Positions 18,584 through 28,386 are shown, counted from the first letter of the stretch. The stretch: DNA of 64,000 bases from CALAZP01 sp041164265 (GCA_041164265.1 JBEAPR010000081.1:81209-145208), one strand, 5' to 3'. A program made the numbers and translations. The notes: generated from the letters alone by a model not told the origin.

Positions 18584-20530
18584 ATGCGGCTCTTACTCGG
18601 AGTTTTACTAATGATAATTTCCACTTTTGGCCATGCCCAAAAAGGAGTCACCCATTATGCTAATGGAGAAATTTATTTGCTAAAACACCAATATGAAAGA
18701 GCTCTAAGAGCTTTTAAAAGAGCCTCCAAGGAAATGCCCGAAATGGCCGCAGCATACAGGGCACAAGGAATATGCTACGAACTTTTAAAAGAATACCAAA
18801 ATGCCTCTTTAGTTTACGAAAAAGCCATCGCTTTAGATAGCTTCCTTTCCAGACCTATGTATTTTGAAACTGGTTTGGCTTACTACAAACAAGGAAACAT
18901 AGATCAAGCGCTCCATTATTTTTTGTTATTCGAATACCTCCTTAGCAAGGATCGGGGACGCTTCGATACTCAGGAAGGCTTGGAAAAAAAGAACGAGGAA
19001 AGGTATAAAGATCAATTAGGAAATTATTTGGCTGCATGCCATCAAGCTAAAGCTCTGGAAAATTTTGAGAGCCTGCGAAATACTATCCATTTGGGCCCAG
19101 AAATCAATTCAGCTGCAGACGAATACTTCCCCTACCTCATACAAGATCACTCCCTTTATTACACCTCAAGAAAAAAAGTAAAAGGAGACGAAAACCTATT
19201 TGTAGCGGCTCTGGAAAATGGGGAAATTAAAAAAGGGAGACCCGTTAATGGTTCATTTAATACTGCTGAAAATGAGGGTATGGTAACATGGGTAAGAAAT
19301 AATAAAAAATTATTCTTCACTGCCTGTAATAGAATAGATTCTCTCAAGGGTTGTGATCTTTGGGAAGGTGCTTTCAAAGAAGGAAAACCAAGCGAACTCA
19401 AGCCCTTACAAGGCTTTTTAAATAGTGTCAACTGGGAGTCCCAAGCTACAATAAGCTGTGATGGAAGAACTATATTTTTTGCCTCTAACCAACCAGGTGG
19501 ATTCGGTGGGACAGATATTTGGAAGAGCCAACTAGACGGAGAGGGAAATTGGAACAAACCAGTGAATTTAGGCCCAAATATTAATACCCAAGGAGATGAA
19601 GAAGCCCCTTTTATTACCAATGATGGCCAAACATTATATTTTTCCTCTACAGGACACATAGGCTACGGAGAACAAGATATTTTTTTCTCTAAAAAATTAA
19701 ATCAGCAACTATGGGGGCCTTCTATAAACCTTGGAAATAAAGTAAACTCACCATATCGAGAACTCGGGTTTTTTCTAACTTCAGATAATCAGACGGGATA
19801 CTTTGCATCAGATAAACCAGCTGGCAATGGTGGAATGGATATTTACAAATTTGCTCTTGATAGCGCCCTATATAGTCCTCCAACCACCTTAGTACAAGGG
19901 GTTCTCGTAAATGCAGTAACAGAAGAACCCATTCAAGGAATACTGGATGTAACTGGGTATGGAACCATTCATACAGAATTAGACGGAACTTTTTTCCTGT
20001 GTATACCTGCAGATAGTGAGATTATTGTCGATTTCTCTGCTCCTGGATTCAAACCCTACACCACCTCTTTTGAAATACCCTACTGGGATAATAGCGCTTT
20101 TTTTCCTGTGGAAATCAGAATAATTCCTCTAGATCAAATAAAACAAAATAATCATCCAATACTTACCAATTCCACAAAGGAAAAAAATAAAATCATACAG
20201 TCCTTTGAACATAGTATTTTGTTTGGTTTCGATGATGCCTTAGTGGAAGCTTTGGAAATGGAAAAATTGATTGCTTTTCTAAACTCCTTTTCCGAGACTT
20301 TAACCATTGATCAAGTAGATGTTTTTGGATATGCTGATGATTTTGGAACTACCGATTACAACCTTAAGTTGTCTGAAAGGAGAGCAAAAAATGTAGCCAG
20401 AATCCTCCTCGACCATCAAATAAAAACCAATAATGTCTTCATCAAAGGCAGAGGAGAATTGAGAGGAGAAGGACCAAAGTCAGCATTCCGAAAAGTAGAA
20501 TTGAAAATAACAGGCCACTCTTTTCATTAA
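18584..20530 (+). CDS. PorE-like periplasmic protein: TPR, PD40 beta-propeller, CRD and OmpA domains
   Basis: Signal peptide at residues 1-18 (ends GHAQ). Domains in order: tetratricopeptide repeats (about 20-130), PD40/WD40-like propeller repeats (about 165-440, e.g. GRTIFFASNQPGGFGGTDIW and GQTLYFSSTGHIGYGEQDIF), a carboxypeptidase-regulatory-like beta domain (about 445-510) and an OmpA peptidoglycan-binding domain (about 545-648, FGYADDFGTTDYNLKLSERR). This order is that of PorE, a peptidoglycan-anchored component of the type IX secretion system, and a T9SS cargo is encoded at 54.5-59.8 kb. Bacteroidota usually carry several paralogs with this layout, so the exact T9SS role is not proven. 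Confidence 0.8.
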   Translation: MRLLLGVLLMIISTFGHAQKGVTHYANGEIYLLKHQYERALRAFKRASKEMPEMAAAYRAQGICYELLKEYQNASLVYEKAIALDSFLSRPMYFETGLAYYKQGNIDQALHYFLLFEYLLSKDRGRFDTQEGLEKKNEERYKDQLGNYLAACHQAKALENFESLRNTIHLGPEINSAADEYFPYLIQDHSLYYTSRKKVKGDENLFVAALENGEIKKGRPVNGSFNTAENEGMVTWVRNNKKLFFTACNRIDSLKGCDLWEGAFKEGKPSELKPLQGFLNSVNWESQATISCDGRTIFFASNQPGGFGGTDIWKSQLDGEGNWNKPVNLGPNINTQGDEEAPFITNDGQTLYFSSTGHIGYGEQDIFFSKKLNQQLWGPSINLGNKVNSPYRELGFFLTSDNQTGYFASDKPAGNGGMDIYKFALDSALYSPPTTLVQGVLVNAVTEEPIQGILDVTGYGTIHTELDGTFFLCIPADSEIIVDFSAPGFKPYTTSFEIPYWDNSAFFPVEIRIIPLDQIKQNNHPILTNSTKEKNKIIQSFEHSILFGFDDALVEALEMEKLIAFLNSFSETLTIDQVDVFGYADDFGTTDYNLKLSERRAKNVARILLDHQIKTNNVFIKGRGELRGEGPKSAFRKVELKITGHSFH

Positions 20531-21291
20531 AACTTTTCGAAAACGCCCAATCCAAAAAGGGCAAAATCATATTTAACCGGATCCCTTGAGTCTAGTAATC
20601 TAAGCTGTCGATCCAATTCAAGTACTGCTCTGTGATCATTTTGTTTTCGATTTAATAACCCTAATTTTCGAGCAATATTTCCCGTATGGACGTCCAGAGG
20701 ACAAGACAATTGAGCAGGAGAAATACTTTTCCAAATCCCAAAATCTACTCCAGATTTATCCCTTCTTACCATCCACCTTAAAAACATATTAATGCGCTTA
20801 GCAGATGAACCATTCATTGGATCAGAAACATGCTTCAAAGTTCTTGATGGATGTTCTATTTCAAAAAATATCTTTTTAAATCGGCTAATGGCCAACTGCA
20901 GTTGGTCTTGATCTAATCCCCTTTCGAATACATATTCAAGCCCTCCATGATGGATATAAATATTTCTGAGCGCTTCAATAAAAAAAGTAAAATCCACCCC
21001 GTTGAAAGTCCTGTGAACAAAGTCTTTTAACTTTAATATGTCTTTCGTCGTGTGGTTGATAACATAATCATAAGGATCATCATCTAGTAAACTCACCATT
21101 TTTCTCGCATTTTTAACTATGCTTTTTCGATTTCCCCATGCAATAGTGGCAGAAAGAAAACCGGCTATTTCAATATCTTCCTTTTGCGAAAACAAATGAG
21201 GAACACTTATAGGGTCATCTTCGATAAAAGATTTAGTATTGTACTGTATAACCTTATCTTCTAAAAAGTCTTTTAACGATGGGTCCAACAA
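20527..21291 (-). CDS. TIGR02757 family protein (DUF2400)
   Basis: A 254-residue protein matching the TIGR02757 family common in Bacteroidota: FLSATIAWGNRKSIVKNA, FKKIFFEIEHPSRTLKHVSDP, KRINMFLRWMVRRD and CPLDVHTGNIARKLGLL. Function is not established; the CPLDVHTGNIAR segment resembles the helix-hairpin-helix DNA glycosylase superfamily only loosely. The reading frame opens with TTG at 21291 (in-frame TAA just upstream at 21295-21297 and no ATG near), so TTG is probably the real start. Convergent with the PorE-like gene, 4 nt overlap. Confidence 0.8.
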   Translation of the reverse strand: MLDPSLKDFLEDKVIQYNTKSFIEDDPISVPHLFSQKEDIEIAGFLSATIAWGNRKSIVKNARKMVSLLDDDPYDYVINHTTKDILKLKDFVHRTFNGVDFTFFIEALRNIYIHHGGLEYVFERGLDQDQLQLAISRFKKIFFEIEHPSRTLKHVSDPMNGSSAKRINMFLRWMVRRDKSGVDFGIWKSISPAQLSCPLDVHTGNIARKLGLLNRKQNDHRAVLELDRQLRLLDSRDPVKYDFALFGLGVFEKF

Positions 21292-21340
21292 TGTTTAAGG
21301 TTTTTTTATTTTATTACTGACGCTAAAACTCAAAAGTTTA

Positions 21341-21348
21341 TAGTTTTG
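21341..21348 (+). promoter_or_regulatory. -7 element TAGTTTTG before gpmI
   Basis: Matches TAnnTTTG, ending 19 nt before the gpmI start codon in the divergent gap. Confidence 0.5.
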
Positions 21349-21367
21349 AAACAAAATTAATCTGAAC

Positions 21368-22903
21368 ATGTCAAGCGGAAAAGTTTTTTTAATTATCCTC
21401 GATGGGTGGGGTCTAGGGACAGATCTTCAATCGGATGCTATAGCACAGGCTCATACCCCTTTTGTGGATGACCTGCTTCACCATTATCCATCTGGAACCC
21501 TTACCACTTTCGGAGAAGAAGTAGGCTTGCCAGAAGGTCAAATGGGAAATTCGGAAGTGGGTCACCTCAATATCGGGGCCGGAAGAATTGTTTACCAAGA
21601 ACTAGCCAGAATTAATAAAGCAATCCGAGAGAAAACCTTACACAATAATGAAGTACTTGTAAATGCCCTTAAAAAAGCTGCTCAAGAAAAGAGAAATGTA
21701 CACTTTATGGGGCTTCTTTCTGATGGTGGAGTACATTCCCACATCAATCATTTGATGGCCCTATGTGATATTGCAGAGGAAAATAGGGTTGAAAATATAT
21801 TCATTCACGGCTTTCTAGATGGAAGGGATACCGATCCAAAAAGCGGTTTGGAATATGTAAAAACACTACTAAACCATATTGAAAAAAGTCCCGCTCAACT
21901 GGCCTCCTTAATAGGCAGATATTATGCAATGGACCGTGATAATAGATGGGAAAGAATTCAAAAAGCATATAATCTTCTGGTTAAAGCCGAGGGCATTCCA
22001 ACCCGTGATCCCTTGACATCCATCCAAGAAAACTATGAAAATGGAACTACTGATGAATTCATGCCAGCTATATTAGTTCTTAATAAAAATGGGGAAACAA
22101 CCTCTCTTGCCGATGATGATCTACTGATATGCTTTAACTTTAGAACTGATCGGCCAAGGGAAATTTCTGAAGTTTTAACTCAAAAATCTTTTCCCGAATG
22201 GGATATGCATCCTTTGAAACTGCATTATCTCACCATGACCAAATACGACGATAACTTCCAAAATGTTGAGGTTTTGTTTACCAAAGACAATATTGTCAAT
22301 ACCCTAGGAGAGGTCATTTCCAAAGCTCAAAAAACACAAGTTAGAATTGCGGAAACAGAAAAATATCCCCATGTTACTTTCTTCTTTTCAGGAGGTAGAG
22401 AAAAGGCTTTCGATGGGGAAAGAAGAATTTTAGTCCCTTCTCCTAAAGTCGCCACCTATGACCTACAACCAGAAATGAGTGCATTGGAAATAGCAGGGAA
22501 AATTACCACTGATATTAATCAAAATAGCCCAGACTTTATTTGTCTTAATTTTGCTAACGCAGATATGGTAGGTCATACCGGGGATTTTAATGCCGCTATG
22601 CATGCGGCCGAAACAGTCGATAAGTGCATGGAGCAAATTGTACCTCATGCATTAAAAAATGAATATGAAATCATTGTTATCGCCGACCACGGCAATTCTG
22701 ATTATATGATTAATGCTGACGGTACCCCCAATACAGCTCATACTACCAATCCTGTTCCTTTCGTTTTCATTAGTAAAGATAAATCCCCTGTAAAAGCTAA
22801 ATCCGGCAAGTTAGCCGATATTGCTCCAACTATTCTACATCGGATGGGTATTCCTATTCCCAAAGAGATGGATGGCGAAAATCTAATTGATTCCAAACCA
22901 TGA
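21368..22903 (+). CDS. gpmI: 2,3-bisphosphoglycerate-independent phosphoglycerate mutase
   Basis: Glycolytic enzyme interconverting 3- and 2-phosphoglycerate. The alkaline-phosphatase-like metal site starts at D12 (ILDGWGLG), with catalytic S62 in MGNSEVGHLNIGAGR. The phosphotransferase insert has DGGVHSHINHL, HGFLDGRDTDPKSG and FNFRTDRPRE. C-terminal metal residues appear in NFANADMVGHTGD, IADHGNSD and NTAHTTNPVPF. 511 residues is the normal length. It overlaps the small lipoprotein gene by 4 nt. Confidence 0.97.
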   Translation: MSSGKVFLIILDGWGLGTDLQSDAIAQAHTPFVDDLLHHYPSGTLTTFGEEVGLPEGQMGNSEVGHLNIGAGRIVYQELARINKAIREKTLHNNEVLVNALKKAAQEKRNVHFMGLLSDGGVHSHINHLMALCDIAEENRVENIFIHGFLDGRDTDPKSGLEYVKTLLNHIEKSPAQLASLIGRYYAMDRDNRWERIQKAYNLLVKAEGIPTRDPLTSIQENYENGTTDEFMPAILVLNKNGETTSLADDDLLICFNFRTDRPREISEVLTQKSFPEWDMHPLKLHYLTMTKYDDNFQNVEVLFTKDNIVNTLGEVISKAQKTQVRIAETEKYPHVTFFFSGGREKAFDGERRILVPSPKVATYDLQPEMSALEIAGKITTDINQNSPDFICLNFANADMVGHTGDFNAAMHAAETVDKCMEQIVPHALKNEYEIIVIADHGNSDYMINADGTPNTAHTTNPVPFVFISKDKSPVKAKSGKLADIAPTILHRMGIPIPKEMDGENLIDSKP

Positions 22904-23487
22904 AAAAACTACTGATACCAAGTTTACTTTTAGTCTTCTTATTAATCGCTCCAAGTTGCAATCCAACCAGCAATCAAGTACCAACCGCAACTGATAAATT
23001 TTTTGATGTTTCAGGATTTTTTCAAGCAGAAGTAGAAAGGCTTAATCAACTACAACCTTCAGCTGAAAAATCTTTTGTGGTCAATCAACTCAAAGAAATT
23101 ACCGAGCCCATTTCCCTTAACTACCAATTGGAATTATCTCCCTTTATAGACTCAGATATAAATAAAAAAGCTTGGGAAGATAAATATTCCATAGAATCAA
23201 GTTCGGAAACTTTATCTTATAAGGCAATAGATGAACAATTGGAAATAAAAGAAATCACGATTCAACTAGACCCAACCAATCATCCAACTCATATTCAAAT
23301 TATAAAAATTTCAGAAAGCCCGCTCAGTTACAATAAAACTATCTTGATCTACCACCTCGATCATGAAATTGAAATTATTAGTACCCAAAAGAATATTTTA
23401 TCCAAGGAAAAAGAAATCCGAACAAAAGTTAGTTTTACAAAAAAAAGAGGTAGTGCAAAAAACACTACCTCCGCCCTAACCAAATAA
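22900..23487 (+). CDS. Hypothetical lipoprotein
   Basis: A 195-residue protein with a lipoprotein signal peptide (KKLLIPSLLLVFLLIAPSC, cysteine at residue 20). The mature part, rich in I, E and K with alternating hydrophobic residues, looks like a small beta-rich domain; I do not recognise the family. Its ATG overlaps the gpmI stop (ATGA), so it is translated from the gpmI message. The last codons lie inside a 9-bp inverted repeat. Confidence 0.7.
   Translation: MKKLLIPSLLLVFLLIAPSCNPTSNQVPTATDKFFDVSGFFQAEVERLNQLQPSAEKSFVVNQLKEITEPISLNYQLELSPFIDSDINKKAWEDKYSIESSSETLSYKAIDEQLEIKEITIQLDPTNHPTHIQIIKISESPLSYNKTILIYHLDHEIEIISTQKNILSKEKEIRTKVSFTKKRGSAKNTTSALTK
23447..23471. terminator. Inverted repeat at the lipoprotein gene end; terminator-like on the minus strand
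   Basis: GAGGTAGTG (23447-23455) and CACTACCTC (23463-23471) form a perfect 9-bp stem with a 7-nt loop. Read on the minus strand the stem is followed by eight T residues, as in an intrinsic terminator; on the plus strand no T run follows. It lies inside the last codons of the lipoprotein gene. Confidence 0.5.
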
Positions 23488-23708
23488 AACCAAATTATTC
23501 TTGAAGTTGATTAATCTATTGCTAATTTAAATAGTATTTTGTAAAAGTCAATGCTAGCCAAATTTATAGTAAGTGCTAAAAACAAGCTTATTTTGTGTAA
23601 ATAAAATTTCAAAATTGTTTTTTTCAATTTTTTAAAATTTTATATCATAAATGCCCTTCAAGCCAAATAAAATGTTGAAAAAAATTATCCAATTTTTAAT
23701 TTTTCTCT
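23488..23708. other. AT-rich intergenic region before the M28 peptidase gene
   Basis: 221 nt without a credible gene. It is AT-rich and has two near-matches to the -7 box (TATTTTG, one base short of TAnnTTTG). I see no hairpin or repeat of note. It presumably carries the promoter of the M28 peptidase gene. Confidence 0.5.
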
Positions 23709-25115
23709 ATGCGCTTTTCCTTAGTAGTTTTAATCTCCGCTTTTGTTTTCAATTTTTCCTTTTCCCAGTCCAGCGATGCTTCAATAGATGAAGATGCCTT
23801 TTACGTTAGAAAGATTTACGATGAGGTATTGACCAATAGTCCTTCCATGAACTGGTTAAAGTATTTAACCAAAAATATCGGTCCGAGGTTAGCGGGCTCT
23901 CCCCAAGCAGCAGCAGCCGTAGAATATACGCGTCAACTCATGGAAGAATTGGGATTTGATACCGTTTATCTTCAACCTTGCCTGGTCCCTCATTGGACCA
24001 GGGAGGGAAAGGAAACCGTCACCATCGTCAATTCTTCTTCCAGAGGAAGTATTTCATTGAATGCCTTGTCTTTAGGTAATTCTGTAGCCACTCCAAAAGG
24101 AGGAATTACCGCTGAGGTAATTGAAGTATTTTCCCTGGATACTTTGAATACCTTAGGTCGAGAAAATATAGCGGGTAAAATAGTATTTTTCAATAGGCCT
24201 TTAGACCCTACTCAACTGAATACATTTGCCGCTTATGGTGGGGCAGTTGATCAAAGAGCTTTGGGAGCCTCCAGAGCAGGTGAACTTGGCGCAGTTGGAG
24301 TTCTGGTAAGGTCTATGACCACGCGAAATGATGATGTTCCACATACGGGTTCCATGATATATGAAGAAGGAATTCAAAATAAAATTCCAGGAATTGCCAT
24401 CTCCACTAACGATGCCAATCTCTTAAGCGACCTTCTTAAAAAAGAGCCCATTAGAGTTTTTATGGAATCCTTCGGAAAAATTCATCCTCAAAAGCCTTCC
24501 TTCAATGTGATTGGAGAAATTAAAGGAAGTACCTATCCAGAAGAAATTATTTTAGTTGGCGGACATTTAGATTCATGGGATGTCGGAGAGGGCGCTCATG
24601 ATGATGGCACTGGATGTATTCAATCTATAGCCGTTCTTCATACTTTGTTAAAAATGAACTACCAACCTAAACGAACCATTAGAGCAGTAATGTTCATGAA
24701 TGAGGAAAATGGTTTGGCAGGAGGCAAAGCCTATTGGAAAACCTCCAATGAAAAAAACGAGTTTCACCTAGCAGCTATAGAATCCGATAGAGGAGGTTTC
24801 ACCCCAAGAGGATTTACCTGCGATGGTGATTCGAAAGTATTTAACTATAGATTTGCGCAAGTAATTGAGTGGTTGCCCCTACTTGAACCGTATGGCTTAT
24901 ACTTTCAAAAGGGTGGTTCTGGTGCAGACATTTCTGGATTAAAATCTCAAGGAGGTTTGCTTTTTGGGCTAGTGCCTGATAGTCAACGATATTTCGATTA
25001 TCATCACACCCCCATAGACACCTATGAGGCCGTTAACCAAAGAGAACTAAATCTAGGGACTGCAGCGATGACCAGCCTCGTATTCTTAATAGATCGATAC
25101 GGACTCGGGGAATGA
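23709..25115 (+). CDS. Secreted M28 family zinc aminopeptidase
   Basis: Signal peptide at residues 1-19 (ends FSFSQ). The catalytic domain has the two-zinc motif GGHLDSWDVGEGAHDDGTG (H286, D288 and the following aspartates), the general base region MFMNEENGLAGG and the last zinc ligand in HHTPIDTYEAV. A protease-associated domain-like insert lies between about 125 and 250. 468 residues fits the carboxypeptidase Q-like/aminopeptidase branch. Substrate is not determinable. Its stop overlaps the hpt start by 4 nt. Confidence 0.9.
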   Translation: MRFSLVVLISAFVFNFSFSQSSDASIDEDAFYVRKIYDEVLTNSPSMNWLKYLTKNIGPRLAGSPQAAAAVEYTRQLMEELGFDTVYLQPCLVPHWTREGKETVTIVNSSSRGSISLNALSLGNSVATPKGGITAEVIEVFSLDTLNTLGRENIAGKIVFFNRPLDPTQLNTFAAYGGAVDQRALGASRAGELGAVGVLVRSMTTRNDDVPHTGSMIYEEGIQNKIPGIAISTNDANLLSDLLKKEPIRVFMESFGKIHPQKPSFNVIGEIKGSTYPEEIILVGGHLDSWDVGEGAHDDGTGCIQSIAVLHTLLKMNYQPKRTIRAVMFMNEENGLAGGKAYWKTSNEKNEFHLAAIESDRGGFTPRGFTCDGDSKVFNYRFAQVIEWLPLLEPYGLYFQKGGSGADISGLKSQGGLLFGLVPDSQRYFDYHHTPIDTYEAVNQRELNLGTAAMTSLVFLIDRYGLGE

Positions 25116-25639
25116 ACCAGCAACCAGAAATTTTAATTGATAAAAGTTTCATCAAACTTCGGGTAGAATACCTTGGGAAGGTATTATCTGATAAATTTGC
25201 AGATAAAAACCCTGTTTTTTTAGTGGTCCTGAAAGGTGCATTTCTATTTGCAGCTGATCTAATTCGATCCTGTAACATGGATTTAGAAATATCTTTCTTG
25301 CAAGTATCTTCCTACCAAGGGACAGAATCTACAGGGAAAGTCTCCACAAAAATCCCCTTGAGTTCCTCCCTAAAAAACAGACATGTAATCATCGTTGAAG
25401 ATATAATTGAAACAGGTAAAACACTTTTATACCTCTACCAACACTTACAAAATGAGGATTGTGCCTCTATACAAGTGGTCACCGCTCTTCATAAAATAAA
25501 TCCCAAAGTAGAATTACCTCCCATTGAATTGCTGTCAGCATTTGTCATTCCACCAGCTTTTGTAATCGGATATGGCCTTGATTACAACCAACACCAAAGA
25601 AACCTTCCCTCAATTCATATCCACAAGTCTAATTTATAA
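25112..25639 (+). CDS. hpt: Hypoxanthine phosphoribosyltransferase
   Basis: Purine salvage enzyme making IMP/GMP from hypoxanthine/guanine and PRPP. The PRPP-binding motif VIIVEDIIETGKTL lies near residue 90-103, the N-terminal VLKGAFLFAADLIR and SYQGTESTGK loops are present, and the base-binding FVIGYGLDYNQHQRNLP closes the protein. 175 residues is typical. Overlaps the M28 peptidase gene by 4 nt, an unrelated partner. Confidence 0.93.
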   Translation: MNQQPEILIDKSFIKLRVEYLGKVLSDKFADKNPVFLVVLKGAFLFAADLIRSCNMDLEISFLQVSSYQGTESTGKVSTKIPLSSSLKNRHVIIVEDIIETGKTLLYLYQHLQNEDCASIQVVTALHKINPKVELPPIELLSAFVIPPAFVIGYGLDYNQHQRNLPSIHIHKSNL

Positions 25640-25712
25640 AAGGTTTAATCGAACTTACTTCTACCCTATTGCATTTTCAACTATCTTGTTGACTTAAAGG
25701 TTAAATGCCATT

Positions 25713-26951
25713 ATGACAACTATCGAAAACATTCTAATTGCTTTAAGATCCATTCGGTCCAATATGCTAAGAGCTGTTTTAACACTAAGCATTATTGCTT
25801 TCGGAATTATGGCTCTTGTCGGTATTCTTACTGCTATTGATAGTGCTATTTACTCTTTAAACAACAGTTTTTCTTCCTTGGGAGCAAATACCTTTGATAT
25901 TGAAAGGAAAGGAACCACGCTGAGAAACCGACAAGGAGGGGTAGACGAAAAACCAGGTGACGTTATATCTTATAAGCAAGCTACTGAGTTCAAAGAAAAA
26001 TTCAATTATCCTGCGAGAACTTCAGTTTGGATGAACTGTACAGGTAGTTCTGTTGTCAAATTTGAGGATAAAAAAACCAATCCCAATGTTCGAATGATGG
26101 CAGTTGATGAAAACTACCTAGAAGGTAAAGCTTTCTCTATCAAAATAGGTAGAAATATTTCATCTAAAGAAGCGCTTCAAGGAGCCTATGTCACTGTCAT
26201 TGGAAGTGATTTGGTGACTGAATTATTCGAGGGCAATTCTTTCAATGCCATTGATAAAACTATTTCTGTCGGAAATATACGGCTTAAGGTAATAGGCGTT
26301 CTCAACGAAAAAGGTTCTAGTATGGGCAGAAATGAAGATCGAAGTCTTCTTATCCCATTATTTACAGGCAAAAGATATTTTGGATCCTCAAGGACCAACT
26401 ATAATATTTTTGTTGCTGTCAAAGACCCCACTGTAATGGAAAGTGCCATTTCAGCTGCAACGGGATTGTTTCGTAATATTAGAAGTCTAAAAGCCGCCCA
26501 GGATAACGATTTTGAAATGAAAAAACCTGATCAAATCGTTAACATTATCAAAGAAAACACCCTATATTTCCGTTTAGCTGCTGTAGGAATTGGCCTAATA
26601 ACTTTAGTAGGGGCTGCAATAGGATTAATGAACATTATGTTGGTCTCAGTAACCGAAAGGACCCGAGAAATAGGAATCAGTAAAGCGATTGGGGCGACCA
26701 GTAAAATAATCCTCTCTCAATTTTTAACAGAAGCCGTAGTCATAAGTTTGATGGGGGGGATATTAGGAATCATTCTAGGTATCTTAATTGGAAATATAGT
26801 AACCCTTTTGTTAGGGGGAGATTTTTTAATTCCTTGGTTATGGATGTCTATTGCTTTCGCAACCTGTTTTCTGGTTGGTTTGGTATCTGGGATTTATCCC
26901 GCTATGAAAGCAGCATCTCTAGACCCCATTGAAGCGCTGCGCTACGAATAA
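25713..26951 (+). CDS. MacB-like ABC transporter permease
   Basis: FtsX/MacB-type permease of 412 residues: one N-terminal membrane helix (about 20-42), a large periplasmic MacB_PCD domain (about 45-280) and three C-terminal helices (about 285-400) with the conserved SVTERTREIGISKAIGA. Such proteins work as dimers with a LolD/MacB-type ATPase, usually moving lipoproteins, peptides or acting mechanically. No ATPase gene is adjacent, so its partner must be encoded elsewhere. The flippase gene begins 10 nt later. Confidence 0.88.
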   Translation: MTTIENILIALRSIRSNMLRAVLTLSIIAFGIMALVGILTAIDSAIYSLNNSFSSLGANTFDIERKGTTLRNRQGGVDEKPGDVISYKQATEFKEKFNYPARTSVWMNCTGSSVVKFEDKKTNPNVRMMAVDENYLEGKAFSIKIGRNISSKEALQGAYVTVIGSDLVTELFEGNSFNAIDKTISVGNIRLKVIGVLNEKGSSMGRNEDRSLLIPLFTGKRYFGSSRTNYNIFVAVKDPTVMESAISAATGLFRNIRSLKAAQDNDFEMKKPDQIVNIIKENTLYFRLAAVGIGLITLVGAAIGLMNIMLVSVTERTREIGISKAIGATSKIILSQFLTEAVVISLMGGILGIILGILIGNIVTLLLGGDFLIPWLWMSIAFATCFLVGLVSGIYPAMKAASLDPIEALRYE

Positions 26952-26961
26952 TCAACCTTAG

Positions 26962-28386
26962 ATGAACCGGCAATTTTCTTTAAATATTGCCCTCCTATTG
27001 GGAATTAATGGCTTGATTAAACCCCTTTATCTTTTCGGGATAGATCGTACCATCCAAAATATACTTCCCGAAGGAGATTATGGATTGTACTTTACTTTTT
27101 TCAACCTCTCATTTATCTTAAGCATTATCAATGATCCGGGAATTCAGAATTTTAATACCACTTTCATAGCTGGAAAAAAACACCTCCTTCAAAAAACTTT
27201 TACCAGTGCGGTTCAAGTCAGAACGTTATCGGGAATCTTATTTTTATTTTCAATACTGTTAGCTGGTTTTTTCTTAGGCTATCACTTCAATGATCTCCTC
27301 CTTCTTTTTTTGGTTGCATTCAACCATTGCTTAGCATCCCTCTCCCTTTTTTTTAGATCCAATTTATCTGCCATTGGCTACTTCTCCTTGGACAGCATAT
27401 TATCTGGATTGGATAAATTTCTAATGATACTGCTACTCGGCCTCTTTCTATTAAATCCACAACTCCAATCCCATCTAAATATTTATTGGTTTGTCGCCCT
27501 TCAAGGATGTGCATTTTTAACTACACTGCTCGTAGCGTTATTTATTCTTATCAAAAAGACATCACCATTGGGTTGGCCTAATTGGAAAATCTCCTATTCC
27601 CTCCTTAGAAAAAGTTTCCCTTACGCCTTAGTAGTTTTTTTAATGCTCGCATATACACGGATAGATGCCATTATGATTGAAAGAATGTTGCCCTTAGGAA
27701 AAATTGAGGCGGGTTACTATGCCGCGGGTTACCGATTATTAGATGCTGCTAATGCGATAGGATTCCTGTTTGCCTCTCTTTTATTGCCCATGTTTGCCCA
27801 AATCCACAATCAAAAAAAACCATTAACCCCCCTTATAGGATTTAGCCTCAACCATATTATCGCCCTTTCTGGTTGGGTTTCCATGATTCTGATTACTTAT
27901 AGAGGGCCCATTATCCAATTGCTCTACCCCTCCATTCACCCAAGTGTGCCCATTATCTTAATGTATCTGATGTTCACCTTTATTTGTTTAGCAATAGGAT
28001 ACATCTTTGGCACTTTGCTCACCGCAACAGGAAATATTCACAAAATGAATGGCCTATTTGCATTAGCTGCTTTAATAAACATAAGTTTGAACCTCCTTTG
28101 GATTCCTTCGGAAAAATCTATAGGGGCTGCTAAAGCCACTTTATTAACCCAAATTTTCGTTTGCCTTGCCTTGATATTTACCGCCAACCATTTGCTAAAA
28201 TTGAAATTATCATTAAAATATTGGATCAAACCTATCCTATATCTTGGGTTTCTAATTTTAATTGGATTTTCGCTCCATCTTCTAAAAATATCCATAGTTA
28301 TAGGATTCCTCTCCAGTAGCTTGCTTGCCTTGGGAATCTCCCTTATAATTGGCCTTATACACCCACTCAAATGGTTTAAGAATTAG
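26962..28386 (+). CDS. Polysaccharide flippase (Wzx/oligosaccharide translocase-like)
   Basis: A 474-residue membrane protein with about 12-14 hydrophobic segments and the MATE/Wzx-like layout (N-terminal NIALLLGINGLIKPLYLFGI, YYAAGYRLLDAANAIGF in the middle). Members flip undecaprenyl-linked glycans across the inner membrane. It sits directly before a chain-length regulator and an O-antigen ligase/polymerase, supporting a Wzx-type role. No glycosyltransferases are in this cluster. Confidence 0.82.
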   Translation: MNRQFSLNIALLLGINGLIKPLYLFGIDRTIQNILPEGDYGLYFTFFNLSFILSIINDPGIQNFNTTFIAGKKHLLQKTFTSAVQVRTLSGILFLFSILLAGFFLGYHFNDLLLLFLVAFNHCLASLSLFFRSNLSAIGYFSLDSILSGLDKFLMILLLGLFLLNPQLQSHLNIYWFVALQGCAFLTTLLVALFILIKKTSPLGWPNWKISYSLLRKSFPYALVVFLMLAYTRIDAIMIERMLPLGKIEAGYYAAGYRLLDAANAIGFLFASLLLPMFAQIHNQKKPLTPLIGFSLNHIIALSGWVSMILITYRGPIIQLLYPSIHPSVPIILMYLMFTFICLAIGYIFGTLLTATGNIHKMNGLFALAALINISLNLLWIPSEKSIGAAKATLLTQIFVCLALIFTANHLLKLKLSLKYWIKPILYLGFLILIGFSLHLLKISIVIGFLSSSLLALGISLIIGLIHPLKWFKN

